From ECT2AJA-044 sp965262845 (GTDB lineage: Bacteria; Bacteroidota; Bacteroidia; Flavobacteriales; ECT2AJA-044): a DNA stretch of 64,000 bases. A program made the translations under genes and the position numbers. Numbering within the stretch: position 1 is the first letter of the stretch; the number at the start of each line of letters is the position of its first letter. Below are positions 1 to 7,709 of this stretch, piece by piece. The stretch lies in contig CBDHFX010000002.1 in the NCBI GenBank assembly GCA_965262845.1, forward strand, positions 806,001-870,000, read 5' to 3'. The notes under the pieces are model-generated. The model saw only the letters and a list, made by a program, of their open reading frames with translations. It searched no databases and was not told where the DNA came from.

Positions 1-105
1 CTCGATAAACCGACCATCGCGCTTGGCCCGTTGATCCGCAACTACAATGTAAAAAACAGGCGCTCCCTTGCGACCGTGGCGTTGTAAACGAATTCTTACA
101 GACAT
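1..105 (-). CDS. rpsP: 30S ribosomal protein S16, N-terminal part (cut by window edge)
   Basis: Reverse-strand reading from the ATG at 105 gives 35 residues, beginning MSVRIRLQRHGRKGAPVFY and continuing VVADQRAKRDGRFIE. This is the conserved N-terminus of ribosomal protein S16, a small-subunit protein needed for 30S assembly. The frame stays open to base 1, so the rest of the gene lies outside the window. It is transcribed divergently from dnaE across a gap of about 230 bp. Recognition rests on the characteristic RIRLQRHG and RAKRDGRFIE strings. Confidence 0.93.
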   Translation of the reverse strand, partial: MSVRIRLQRHGRKGAPVFYIVVADQRAKRDGRFIE

Positions 106-218
106 ACTGTTCCATTTTAGGGATCCCGTCCCTTTGTTGTTACATAAAGATTTAGAGCGCGCAAATATCGCAATAAAAATGCTTCATTTTTCCAATTCCT
201 GATTTCAGCTGATTTTCA

Positions 219-235
219 GTCCCTCACGGGACGAT
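219..235 (+). repeat. TCAC-loop hairpin repeat, copy 1
   Basis: GTCCC-TCAC-GGGAC followed by GAT, in the intergenic region between rpsP and dnaE. It is a 5-bp perfect stem with a TCAC loop. The same layout recurs with different but self-complementary stems at seven other places in this window. Confidence 0.6.
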
Positions 236-325
236 GAGAAACAGCCTTCCACCTCTGCACAGCAAAACCACCTTCCCATCTTTTCAATAGTTTTCAACAG
301 CGCTCCCTCATCTGAACAGATCCCA

Positions 326-333
326 TACCTTTA
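326..333 (+). promoter_or_regulatory. Probable -7 element for dnaE (TACCTTTA)
   Basis: TACCTTTA resembles the Bacteroidota -7 consensus TAnnTTTG and ends only 5 bases before the dnaE ATG at 339. A transcript starting there would have almost no leader. No good TTTG -33 element is visible at the usual distance, so confidence is modest. Confidence 0.35.
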
Positions 334-338
334 TATTC

Positions 339-3300
339 ATGTATTTGATCTTCGATACCGAAACCACCGGATTACCCCAGGATTTCAGCGCACCGATCTC
401 CAATTCAGGTAATTGGCCCCGACTGGTTCAGCTGGCCTGGCAGCTGCACGATGACCACGGCTATCTGATCCATGCCCGCAACGAAATCGTATATCCGGAC
501 GGATTCGACATTCCCTTTAACGCCGAAAAGGTTCACGGGATCTCTACTGAAAAAGCCCGCATTGAAGGTCGCCCGCTTGCCAAGGTGCTTTCCGAATTTC
601 ATGCCGATGTGAAGCAGGCGAAGTACGGGGTTGGGCACAACATCAGATTTGATTACAACATCGTAGGAGCAGAATTCTGGCGTCTGGAACAGCAAGAGGA
701 AGCCCGGCAGATAATGGATCTGCCCGCGATCGATACCAAAAACGACGCTACCACCAGGTACTGTGCCATTCCGGGTGGGAAAGGAGGCCGGTTCAAGTGG
801 CCCACGCTTTCCGAACTGCATCATAAGCTCTTTGAGGAGCCTCTTGACCAGGCGCACAACGCCGCGGCCGATGTGGAAGCCACGGCCCGGAGTTTCTTTA
901 AGCTATGTATCCTAGGTGTTATTGATCCCGATAAACCTCTGATGGACGGGCTCATGGAGTATCTTGCCGTGAAGGCAAAGGAAATCCTGAAAACGGTCGG
1001 AAAGCAAGAGCTAACCGAAACCGGGGACAAGATCGAACCGCTGACGGCAAACAGCACGCACGGCGTTGAATTGCCCTTCAGCCACCTGCATGTGCACACG
1101 AGCTTTAGCATTCTGCAAAGCACGATCAAGATTGATGAACTTGTCGGCCTTGCGGCCCGATACAAAATGCCCGGAGTTGCTATGACGGACAGCGGGAATT
1201 TGATGGGCGCATTCCATTTTACCGAAGCGGTAGCCAAACATAATGCGGAGGTAGCCGGGCACATCGAAAAAGGGCAGACCGAAAAAGTGGAGAAACAGCT
1301 GCTGAAGGGGGTGATCGGCTGCGAACTGAACGTGTGCCAGGACCATACCAACAAAAAACTTAAGGACAATGGCTCGCCGATGGTCTTTTTGGCAAAAAAC
1401 AAAACGGGCTATCTGAATCTGGCCAGACTGAGTTCGCATGCGCACATTGACGGGTTTTACTATGTGCCGCGGGTTGATCGCGGACTGGTGGAACAGTATA
1501 GGGAGGGGCTCATGGTGCTGACCGGGAACCAGTACGGCCTTATTCCGTCGTTGTTGCTGAACGTAGGAGAGAAACAGGCCGAGGAGGAATTCCACTGGTG
1601 GCACAGGCAGTTCGGCGACGATCTTTATGTGGAGATCTGTCGGCATGGACTTGAGGAGGAAAACCGCATGAACGAAGTGTTGCTGCGCTGGGCCAGGGAA
1701 TATGGAGTAAGGCCTGTGGCGGCAAACGACGTGTTCTATGGCAAAAAAAAGGATGCCAACGCACAGGACATCCTGCTCTGTGTACGCGAAGGAGCCAAAC
1801 AGAGTGATCCGATCGGGAAGGGACGCGGATCGCGCTATGGGCTACCCAACCAGGAATACTATTTCAAGGATCAGAAGGAGATGAAGGAGCTTTTCGAGGA
1901 CCTTCCGGAGGCAATCGAAAATACCAGCGATGTTCTGGACAAGGTGGAGAACTTTACCCTGGCACAGGAAGTACTGCTCCCGAAATTTGATATCCCCGAG
2001 GAATTTAAAGACCCGGCCGATGAGGCTGATGGCGGAAAACGCGGTGAAAACGCCTACCTGCGGCACCTGACCTACTCAGGGGCCAGAGAGCGCTGGGACG
2101 AGATCAGCGATGAGATCCGCGAGCGGCTCGATTTTGAATTGACAACCATCAGGAACATCGGATACCCCGGGTATTTTTTGATCGTGCAGGATTTTACCAG
2201 CCAGGCCCGGAAAATGGGCGTATCGGTTGGGCCAGGGCGTGGGTCGGCGGCCGGATCGGCAGTAGCGTATTGCATAGGCATCACGAATGTAGACCCCATT
2301 AAATACAACCTGCTGTTCGAGCGTTTTCTGGATCCGGACCGGATATCGCTGCCGGACGTCGATATTGACTTCGACGATCGGGGACGCGGGAAGATTATTG
2401 AGTGGGTGGTCAATAAATATGGCTATCAACAGGTGGCCCAGATCATTACCTATGGTACCATGGCGGCCAAATCAGCCATTCGTGATGCCGCCCGGGTACT
2501 CGATCTGCCACTGCCCGATGCCGATCGGCTCGCAAAACTAATGCCCTATACCACGCTGACAAAACTGTTCAGCTGGAGCGATCAGGAACGTAAGGAAAAT
2601 CTGCGCAGTGAACAGCTTGCCATGGCCGAAAAGCTCATCAGGATCTCCGAAGGCAGCGACCTCATGGCAGAAACGATCAACCAGGCACGCATTCTGGAAG
2701 GAAGCGTTCGAAATACCGGGATCCACGCCTGCGGCGTGATCATCACGTCCTCGCCACTCACCAGTCATGTGCCTATGACCACAGCCAGGGATGCCGACCT
2801 GCTGGTGACACAGTTTGATAACTCGGTGGTGGAATCAGCCGGATTGCTCAAAATGGATTTCCTGGGACTGAAGACCCTGACCTTGATCAAGGATGCCATT
2901 GAGCTGTTGAAACAGCGGCACGGAATAGAGATTGATCCGGACAATATCCCGCTTGATGATGAAAAGACCTATGAGCTCTTTCAGCGGGGTGAAACAGTCG
3001 GGATCTTCCAGTACGAATCACCCGGAATGCAAAAGTACCTGAAGGAATTGGTGCCAACGCAGTTCAGCGACCTGATCGCTATGAATGCCCTGTACCGCCC
3101 GGGGCCACTTGAGTACATCCCCAACTTCATCAACCGAAAACACGGCAGAGAGGAAATTACCTACGACCTCGTAGACATGAAGGAATATCTGGAAGAAACC
3201 TATGGTATCACCGTCTATCAGGAGCAGGTGATGCTTTTGAGCCAGAAACTGGCCGGATTTACCAGAAGTGAGGCCGACGTGCTTCGGAAAGCAATGGGGA

Positions 3301-4685
3301 AAAAGATCTTTGCCCTGCTTAAGGAACTAAAACCAAAATTCCTGAACGGCTGTGCAGAGCGTGGACACGATCCTGAAATCGCCGAAAAAGTGTGGAAGGA
3401 CTGGGAAGCCTTTGCCACGTATGCGTTTAACAAATCGCACAGTACCTGTTATGCCTATGTGGCCTACCAAACAGCCTATCTCAAAGCAAATTACCCGGCC
3501 GAGTTCATGGCCGCGGTACTATCAAACAACCTGAACAACATTACCGATGTCACCTTCTTCATAGAGGAGTGTAAGCGCATGCAGATCCCGGTACTGGGCC
3601 CGGACGTAAACGAATCAGACTACTACTTCACTGTAAACAGGAATGGGGAGATCCGTTTTGGACTTGGGGCAATCAAAGGGGTTGGAGGAGGAGCTGTGGA
3701 GGCTCTGGTGGCCGATCGGAAAGCAAACGGATCGTACAGCAGCATATTCGATCTGTGCAGGCGGGTTGATCTGCGAACGGTGAACAAAAAAACGCTTGAA
3801 GGGTTGGCACTTGCCGGAGCTTTTGACAACTTTAAGGATCATCATCGTGCCTTGTTCTTCCACGAGGACCCTAATGGCCGACCATTCCTTGAGCGTGTGA
3901 TGCGATTCGGAAATGCCGTACAGCAACAGGCTGCGAATGCTCAAACGAGCTTATTTGGCGAAACGGAGGATATGAAGATCCCGGAGCCTGCACTACCGCA
4001 GGTAGAGCATTGGGATAAAATGGAGGCCTTGCGGAAGGAGAAGGAAGTCGTGGGGATCTTTATTACCGGCCATCCGCTGGACGACTTCAAGGTGGAGATG
4101 GAGTACTTCTGCAATGCGCACCTGGGGAACTTTAAGGTTCCGGAAAAGCATGTAAACAAAGGACCGCTAAAAGTGGCGGCGATCATTACCTCAGTGAAAC
4201 ATTTGACGACGAAAACCGGAAAACCCTGGGGAAAGTTTATCCTGGAGGATTATCACGATACGCATGAGTTCCGGATCTTTTCAGAAGACTATCTGAAATT
4301 GCGCCATATGCTGGTTCCAAACAGCTTTGTGTATGCACAGGTGTGGATCGTACAGCGTGAATGGATCGATCGTGAAACAGGGAACCGAACCGCTCGGCTG
4401 GAAGAAAAGATCAGTCACATGGGACTGTTGCAAAACGTAATGGAACAGTCAGATAAGGGGCTTTTGCTGACGATCCCCCTGAATAATCTGGTTCCCTCGT
4501 TCAACGATCAGCTGGAAAAGGTGCTGAAGCGTCATCATGGCAGGCAACACATCAAAATACGGATCCTGGACCAGGATGAGGGGTTATCAGTGGAAATGCC
4601 CGCGCGGAAGTTTCGGGTTCATGTCAATAAAGAGCTTCTATCGGAATTAGAAGAAATAAAAGGTCTGGAGTTTGCGTTAAAATAA
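339..4685 (+). CDS. dnaE: DNA polymerase III subunit alpha with fused N-terminal 3'-5' exonuclease
   Basis: Catalytic subunit of the replicative polymerase, 1448 residues, longer than the roughly 1160 of E. coli DnaE. Residues 1-190 form a DnaQ-like DEDD exonuclease (FDTETTGLP at 5-13, HNIRFDYN, and the third motif HNAAADVEA). The PHP domain follows from about 245 (HLHVHTSFS, H249/H251/H253). The polymerase palm shows GPGRGSAAGS and PDVDIDFDD at 672-680. QTSLF at 1202-1206 matches a beta-clamp binding motif, and an OB-type region follows. The exonuclease-polymerase fusion is known from Bacteroidota and would put proofreading in cis instead of in a separate epsilon subunit. The start at MYLIFDTETTG is the natural exonuclease start. 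trxA follows 72 bp downstream. Confidence 0.97.
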   Translation: MYLIFDTETTGLPQDFSAPISNSGNWPRLVQLAWQLHDDHGYLIHARNEIVYPDGFDIPFNAEKVHGISTEKARIEGRPLAKVLSEFHADVKQAKYGVGHNIRFDYNIVGAEFWRLEQQEEARQIMDLPAIDTKNDATTRYCAIPGGKGGRFKWPTLSELHHKLFEEPLDQAHNAAADVEATARSFFKLCILGVIDPDKPLMDGLMEYLAVKAKEILKTVGKQELTETGDKIEPLTANSTHGVELPFSHLHVHTSFSILQSTIKIDELVGLAARYKMPGVAMTDSGNLMGAFHFTEAVAKHNAEVAGHIEKGQTEKVEKQLLKGVIGCELNVCQDHTNKKLKDNGSPMVFLAKNKTGYLNLARLSSHAHIDGFYYVPRVDRGLVEQYREGLMVLTGNQYGLIPSLLLNVGEKQAEEEFHWWHRQFGDDLYVEICRHGLEEENRMNEVLLRWAREYGVRPVAANDVFYGKKKDANAQDILLCVREGAKQSDPIGKGRGSRYGLPNQEYYFKDQKEMKELFEDLPEAIENTSDVLDKVENFTLAQEVLLPKFDIPEEFKDPADEADGGKRGENAYLRHLTYSGARERWDEISDEIRERLDFELTTIRNIGYPGYFLIVQDFTSQARKMGVSVGPGRGSAAGSAVAYCIGITNVDPIKYNLLFERFLDPDRISLPDVDIDFDDRGRGKIIEWVVNKYGYQQVAQIITYGTMAAKSAIRDAARVLDLPLPDADRLAKLMPYTTLTKLFSWSDQERKENLRSEQLAMAEKLIRISEGSDLMAETINQARILEGSVRNTGIHACGVIITSSPLTSHVPMTTARDADLLVTQFDNSVVESAGLLKMDFLGLKTLTLIKDAIELLKQRHGIEIDPDNIPLDDEKTYELFQRGETVGIFQYESPGMQKYLKELVPTQFSDLIAMNALYRPGPLEYIPNFINRKHGREEITYDLVDMKEYLEETYGITVYQEQVMLLSQKLAGFTRSEADVLRKAMGKKIFALLKELKPKFLNGCAERGHDPEIAEKVWKDWEAFATYAFNKSHSTCYAYVAYQTAYLKANYPAEFMAAVLSNNLNNITDVTFFIEECKRMQIPVLGPDVNESDYYFTVNRNGEIRFGLGAIKGVGGGAVEALVADRKANGSYSSIFDLCRRVDLRTVNKKTLEGLALAGAFDNFKDHHRALFFHEDPNGRPFLERVMRFGNAVQQQAANAQTSLFGETEDMKIPEPALPQVEHWDKMEALRKEKEVVGIFITGHPLDDFKVEMEYFCNAHLGNFKVPEKHVNKGPLKVAAIITSVKHLTTKTGKPWGKFILEDYHDTHEFRIFSEDYLKLRHMLVPNSFVYAQVWIVQREWIDRETGNRTARLEEKISHMGLLQNVMEQSDKGLLLTIPLNNLVPSFNDQLEKVLKRHHGRQHIKIRILDQDEGLSVEMPARKFRVHVNKELLSELEEIKGLEFALK

Positions 4686-4699
4686 AACCTACGTATGAC

Positions 4700-4718
4700 T
4701 AATTTTGAGTTAATTTTG
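4700..4718 (+). promoter_or_regulatory. Tandem -7-like elements upstream of trxA
   Basis: TAATTTTG occurs twice (4700-4707 and 4711-4718), each matching TAnnTTTG. A TTTG at 4671-4674, inside the dnaE end, lies 25 bp before the first copy, slightly longer than the usual -33/-7 spacing. This would let trxA be transcribed independently of dnaE. Confidence 0.4.
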
Positions 4719-4757
4719 CGGGGAATTAATAATGACGCCCAAATAAGTTGAAATACT

Positions 4758-5072
4758 ATGGCACTTGAACTGGATCAAAACAACTTCGAAACCACCATCA
4801 ACACCAATAAGCCTGTACTGGTTGATTTCTGGGCGGAATGGTGCGGACCGTGTCGAATGATCGGTCCGGTCGTGGAGGAATTAGCCAACGACTACGCCAA
4901 TAAAGCGGTAGTCGGTAAAGTAAATGTGGACAACAACAGCGAAATCTCCATGAAGTACGGAATCCGCAACATCCCTACCTTGCTCATCTTCAAGAATGGT
5001 GAAGTAGTGGACAAACAGGTGGGAGTGGCCCCGAAGGAAGTACTGGCAGAAAAATTGGAAGCTCAGTTATAA
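4758..5072 (+). CDS. trxA: Thioredoxin
   Basis: A 104-residue cytosolic thioredoxin, the usual length. It reduces protein disulfides through the WCGPC active site (C29 and C32) and is itself reduced by thioredoxin reductase. The cis-proline motif appears as NIPTLLIF. Spacing to dnaE (72 bp) and to the DUF58 gene (131 bp) leaves room for its own promoter. The order dnaE-trx-DUF58 is one I associate with Bacteroidota genomes. Nothing is unusual in the sequence. Confidence 0.97.
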   Translation: MALELDQNNFETTINTNKPVLVDFWAEWCGPCRMIGPVVEELANDYANKAVVGKVNVDNNSEISMKYGIRNIPTLLIFKNGEVVDKQVGVAPKEVLAEKLEAQL

Positions 5073-5073
5073 T

Positions 5074-5101
5074 CTGTCAGATACTACCCGGGGGCTGACA
5101 G
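5074..5101 (+). terminator. Possible stem-loop after trxA
   Basis: CTGTCAG at 5074-5080 and CTGACAG at 5095-5101 form a 7-bp perfect stem with a 14-nt loop immediately after the trxA stop. Only a weak T-run follows (TTTT in GGTTTTGC), so it may be an RNA processing or attenuation hairpin instead of a true terminator. Confidence 0.3.
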
Positions 5102-5203
5102 GGCTGGTTTTGCAAGGCCTCAGAAGGACAAGTTCAAAACTGTTCGTTTTTTGAGTGTCCTGCAGACAAGAGGATTAGTCGTACACCTTACATCCATTCT
5201 CGC

Positions 5204-6142
5204 ATGGCGGAAGAGATCCAGGAGGAATATTGGCGGAATTTCGGCTCCCTGGAGCTGCTGGCCCGTCAGGTCGTGGAAGGATTCATCACAGGCCTGCACA
5301 AGAGTCCGTATCACGGGTTCAGTGTGGAGTTTGCCGAGCATCGGCTGTACAATACAGGGGAATCAACCCGCCACATTGATTGGAAACTGTATGCCAGAAC
5401 CGACAAACTTTTTGTAAAGCGGTACGAAGAGGAAACAAACCTGCGCTGCTTTTTGGTGATTGACCAGAGTTCCTCCATGTTCTTCCCGGTTCGGAGAGCG
5501 TTCGGCACCGATGCACCGAACAAGATCCAGTTCAGCATTTACGCAGCGGCGGCATTGATGAATATCCTCAGGCGCCAGCGCGATGCGGTCGGATTAGCCC
5601 TGTTCGACAGTGAGGTCCGTTCCATTACGCCCGCACGGACCGCAGCGCGACACCACAAACTACTGTACCACGAACTGGAGCAGCAGTTAAGGGCCTATCG
5701 GCCCGATAAACGACGCAAAACCTTTGCCGTGGAGGCCTTGCATGAAATTGCCGGAAAAATCCACCAGCGTTCTCTGGTGGTGCTGTTCAGCGATATGTTC
5801 GATACGTCTCCCAACGGGCAGGATGAGCTCTTCGGGGCCCTGCAGCATATGAAATACAACAAGCACGAGGTGCTCCTTTTCCACGTAGTGGACCGGGCTG
5901 CGGAAATCGATTTCGACTTCAGCAACCGGCCCTACAAATTCGTAGATATGGAAAGCGGGGAGCAGATCAGGGTACAGGCAGGTGATATCCGGCAGGAATA
6001 CGTAAAACAGGTCAGCAAATTCGAAAAGGAGCTCAAACTTCGATGCGCCCAATACCGCATTGATCTTATTTCAGCCGACATCAACCTCGGATTCCGGCAA
6101 ATCCTGCTGCCTTATCTTATCAAGCGTCAAAAACTTTACTGA
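5204..6142 (+). CDS. DUF58 domain protein (vWA-like)
   Basis: 312 residues. The middle region has the DUF58 signature (residues about 48-62: GESTRHIDWKLYART). It leads into a von Willebrand A-like fold with a MIDAS-type string VIDQSSSMF. DUF58 proteins usually sit beside MoxR-type AAA ATPases and are thought to act in chaperone or envelope-related complexes. No MoxR gene is present here, so the partner may lie elsewhere. Its stop overlaps the next gene's start by one base (TGATG), indicating translational coupling. The start MAEEIQEEYW fits homologues of this length. Confidence 0.85.
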   Translation: MAEEIQEEYWRNFGSLELLARQVVEGFITGLHKSPYHGFSVEFAEHRLYNTGESTRHIDWKLYARTDKLFVKRYEEETNLRCFLVIDQSSSMFFPVRRAFGTDAPNKIQFSIYAAAALMNILRRQRDAVGLALFDSEVRSITPARTAARHHKLLYHELEQQLRAYRPDKRRKTFAVEALHEIAGKIHQRSLVVLFSDMFDTSPNGQDELFGALQHMKYNKHEVLLFHVVDRAAEIDFDFSNRPYKFVDMESGEQIRVQAGDIRQEYVKQVSKFEKELKLRCAQYRIDLISADINLGFRQILLPYLIKRQKLY

Positions 6143-6936
6143 TGAAGGCCTTGCCCGTTCTGCTGACCGCGCTACTTGCCTATCTGCCCGTGAGGGCACA
6201 GGTGGATAGCCTCAATTTTAACCCTCGTTCCGACCCTGCCCCTACCCTCGGCTCTGGCGTCGATACCAGCTCCGGCGACAGTACTGCGCAGGTATTGCCG
6301 GGTAACTGCTACGCCGCAGCAGAAGCCGAAGAACGAACACTGTTTCTGAGATCAGCCGGCACTACGCCACCAGCCGAACTGTCTGTACGTTACTGCATTG
6401 GAAACGATACCCTCTACGACCTGGTGGTCCTGAAAGACACGGGTTGGAACCGGGTGAAACACTGGCCCCTGATCGCCGGTGATACGCTTTGCGCGGAATT
6501 ATTGGATATGAGCCTCACGGCTCGATGGGATTTTCGCAGCGCAGGAGTGGAAAAAGTGGTTCAGAATGAGGATTTCCGGGAATTTACGGGCGACATTTGG
6601 TACTACAAGGACGTGGCCTTGCTGCGGATCAGCAAAACGCGTGATTATCCGGAGAAGATCAACATTGTGGTCGGACTCCAGCCAGGCTTTGACCTGGACC
6701 AACTTTTTTTGAGTGCCAAACTGATCCATCCAACTGAAGGGGTGAAGGAGGTGGAAAAGGAAGTGCGGATTTCGGAAGCTGACGAACTAGGCAGTCAAAA
6801 CCGGTTATTGCGCGTGTTTATACCGGAGTGGACACTGGAACAAAAAGGTAAGTATTTTTTGAGGATCAGTCACCAGCACCTGAGCGACCGGCTAAACGGT
6901 ATTGATTTCATCAGTTACGAGCTGCTGACCCCCTGA
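6142..6936 (+). CDS. Secreted protein of unknown function
   Basis: 264 residues starting with a clear signal peptide (MKALPVLLTALLAYLPVRAQ), so probably periplasmic. I do not recognise a family. The C-terminal half (EKINIVVGLQPGFDLDQLF to FLRISHQHLSDRLNG) looks like a beta-rich domain of the kind found in small Bacteroidota envelope proteins. It is translationally coupled to the DUF58 gene by a one-base overlap, so the two probably act together. A member of the hairpin repeat family (6510-6526) lies inside the frame, encoding SLTAR. Confidence 0.7.
   Translation: MKALPVLLTALLAYLPVRAQVDSLNFNPRSDPAPTLGSGVDTSSGDSTAQVLPGNCYAAAEAEERTLFLRSAGTTPPAELSVRYCIGNDTLYDLVVLKDTGWNRVKHWPLIAGDTLCAELLDMSLTARWDFRSAGVEKVVQNEDFREFTGDIWYYKDVALLRISKTRDYPEKINIVVGLQPGFDLDQLFLSAKLIHPTEGVKEVEKEVRISEADELGSQNRLLRVFIPEWTLEQKGKYFLRISHQHLSDRLNGIDFISYELLTP
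6510..6526 (+). repeat. TCAC-loop hairpin repeat, copy 2
   Basis: GAGCC-TCAC-GGCTC followed by GAT, a perfect 5-bp stem inside a coding region. The stem sequence differs from the other copies but stays self-complementary. Confidence 0.6.
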
Positions 6937-6956
6937 GAAAAAGTTTTCGTGCATTC

Positions 6957-6987
6957 TTTTCCTTCAGGAAAAAGGGTCTTATATTTG
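6957..6987 (+). promoter_or_regulatory. Promoter of tRNA-Asp
   Basis: TATATTTG at 6980-6987 matches the Bacteroidota -7 element TAnnTTTG exactly. TTTT at 6957-6960, 19 bp upstream, is a weak -33 element. The tRNA starts 40 bp downstream. Confidence 0.5.
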
Positions 6988-7027
6988 CGCCCCGCAAGCA
7001 AGGGGCTTGTAACATTCTTTGGGATAC

Positions 7028-7101
7028 GGTCTGGTAGTTCAGTTGGTTAGAATACATGCCTGTCACGCATGGGGTCGCGGGTTCGAGTCCCGTCCAGACC
7101 G
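7028..7101 (+). tRNA. tRNA-Asp (anticodon GTC)
   Basis: A 74-nt cloverleaf. The acceptor stem GGTCTGG pairs with CCAGACC, the discriminator is G, the anticodon loop is CTGTCAC, and the T-arm has GTTCGAGTC. CCA is not encoded. The 3' end (from 7090) is duplicated at 10076-10089, which marks this tRNA as the insertion site of the following accessory segment. Confidence 0.97.
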
Positions 7102-7103
7102 CT
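7090..7103 (+). repeat. Putative att site in the tRNA-Asp 3' end
   Basis: CCGTCCAGACCGCT, covering the last 12 bases of the tRNA gene plus two. It is identical to 10076-10089. The base before it differs (C here, T at the other copy). Confidence 0.6.
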
Positions 7104-7147
7104 AAAAAGTCTTGTAAATTATTGATTTACAAGGCTTTTTATTTTTT
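7104..7147 (+). terminator. Rho-independent terminator after tRNA-Asp
   Basis: A 16-bp inverted repeat (7104-7119 with 7125-7140, one G-T pair, 5-nt loop TATTG) is followed by ATTTTTT. It is flanked by A-runs and T-runs, so it can also work for genes arriving on the minus strand. Confidence 0.8.
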
Positions 7148-7205
7148 ATGTCGAATGGTTGTTGAGCAGAACCGCATATTTTCCCTCCCAATTAACTTTG
7201 CCTAG

Positions 7206-7709
7206 CTAAACCAATAATCGGCTTAATATATCCGTAGGCTTTTTATACTGCCCGGTCTTCCTATCTTTCGTAAACAAGTAGCCGAGCTGTATATCCTCTA
7301 TTTGTTCGTAATTGATTTCCTCCAATGATTCCGCCATCATAAAATGGTACTCAATGCCGTATTTCATTTGATTCATAAAAGCGAGTATACTCCGGCTGTT
7401 GGTGGCATAAACTTCCACATCGGTTTGTAACTGGTATTGGAATACAAGCTGGCCAAAGCTGTTTCGGATCAGCAGGTTTGCTACCCGTTTCCGCATTTCC
7501 GGTACGCCCTTATTTATAGACTTGCCTGGCACCAATACGGAGATCATGGTCGGGTTATGCAAAAAATGCAGGGCCATTTTGCCCGGTCTGCCTAACGACA
7601 ATAGGCTCGCATACCACTCGCCCGGTAATTGCGCAGCAGGTTGCTGCGTATTTTTTATCGGCTTTATGCCCGATACATTCAATATTTTTTTTGTGGCTCT
7701 TATGATCAT
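7206..7709 (-). CDS. DUF6933-like protein
   Basis: 167 residues from the ATG at 7709 (MIIRATKKILNVSGIKP). Highlights are LPGEWYASLLSLGRPGKMALHFLHNP in the first half and YATNSRSILAFMNQMKYGIEYH in the second. From memory this pattern matches the DUF6933 family, whose function is unknown. The ATG overlaps the TGA of the upstream AlbA_2 gene (ATGA), so both are likely translated from one message. It is soluble, without signal peptide or membrane segments. Being inside the tRNA-Asp island it is accessory. An upstream start at 7730 is possible but would lie deep inside the preceding gene. Confidence 0.7.
   Translation of the reverse strand: MIIRATKKILNVSGIKPIKNTQQPAAQLPGEWYASLLSLGRPGKMALHFLHNPTMISVLVPGKSINKGVPEMRKRVANLLIRNSFGQLVFQYQLQTDVEVYATNSRSILAFMNQMKYGIEYHFMMAESLEEINYEQIEDIQLGYLFTKDRKTGQYKKPTDILSRLLV

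Noticed and set aside
1011..1646. Long minus-strand frames inside dnaE
   Set aside because: They are shadows of a strongly conserved polymerase gene, with no family features.
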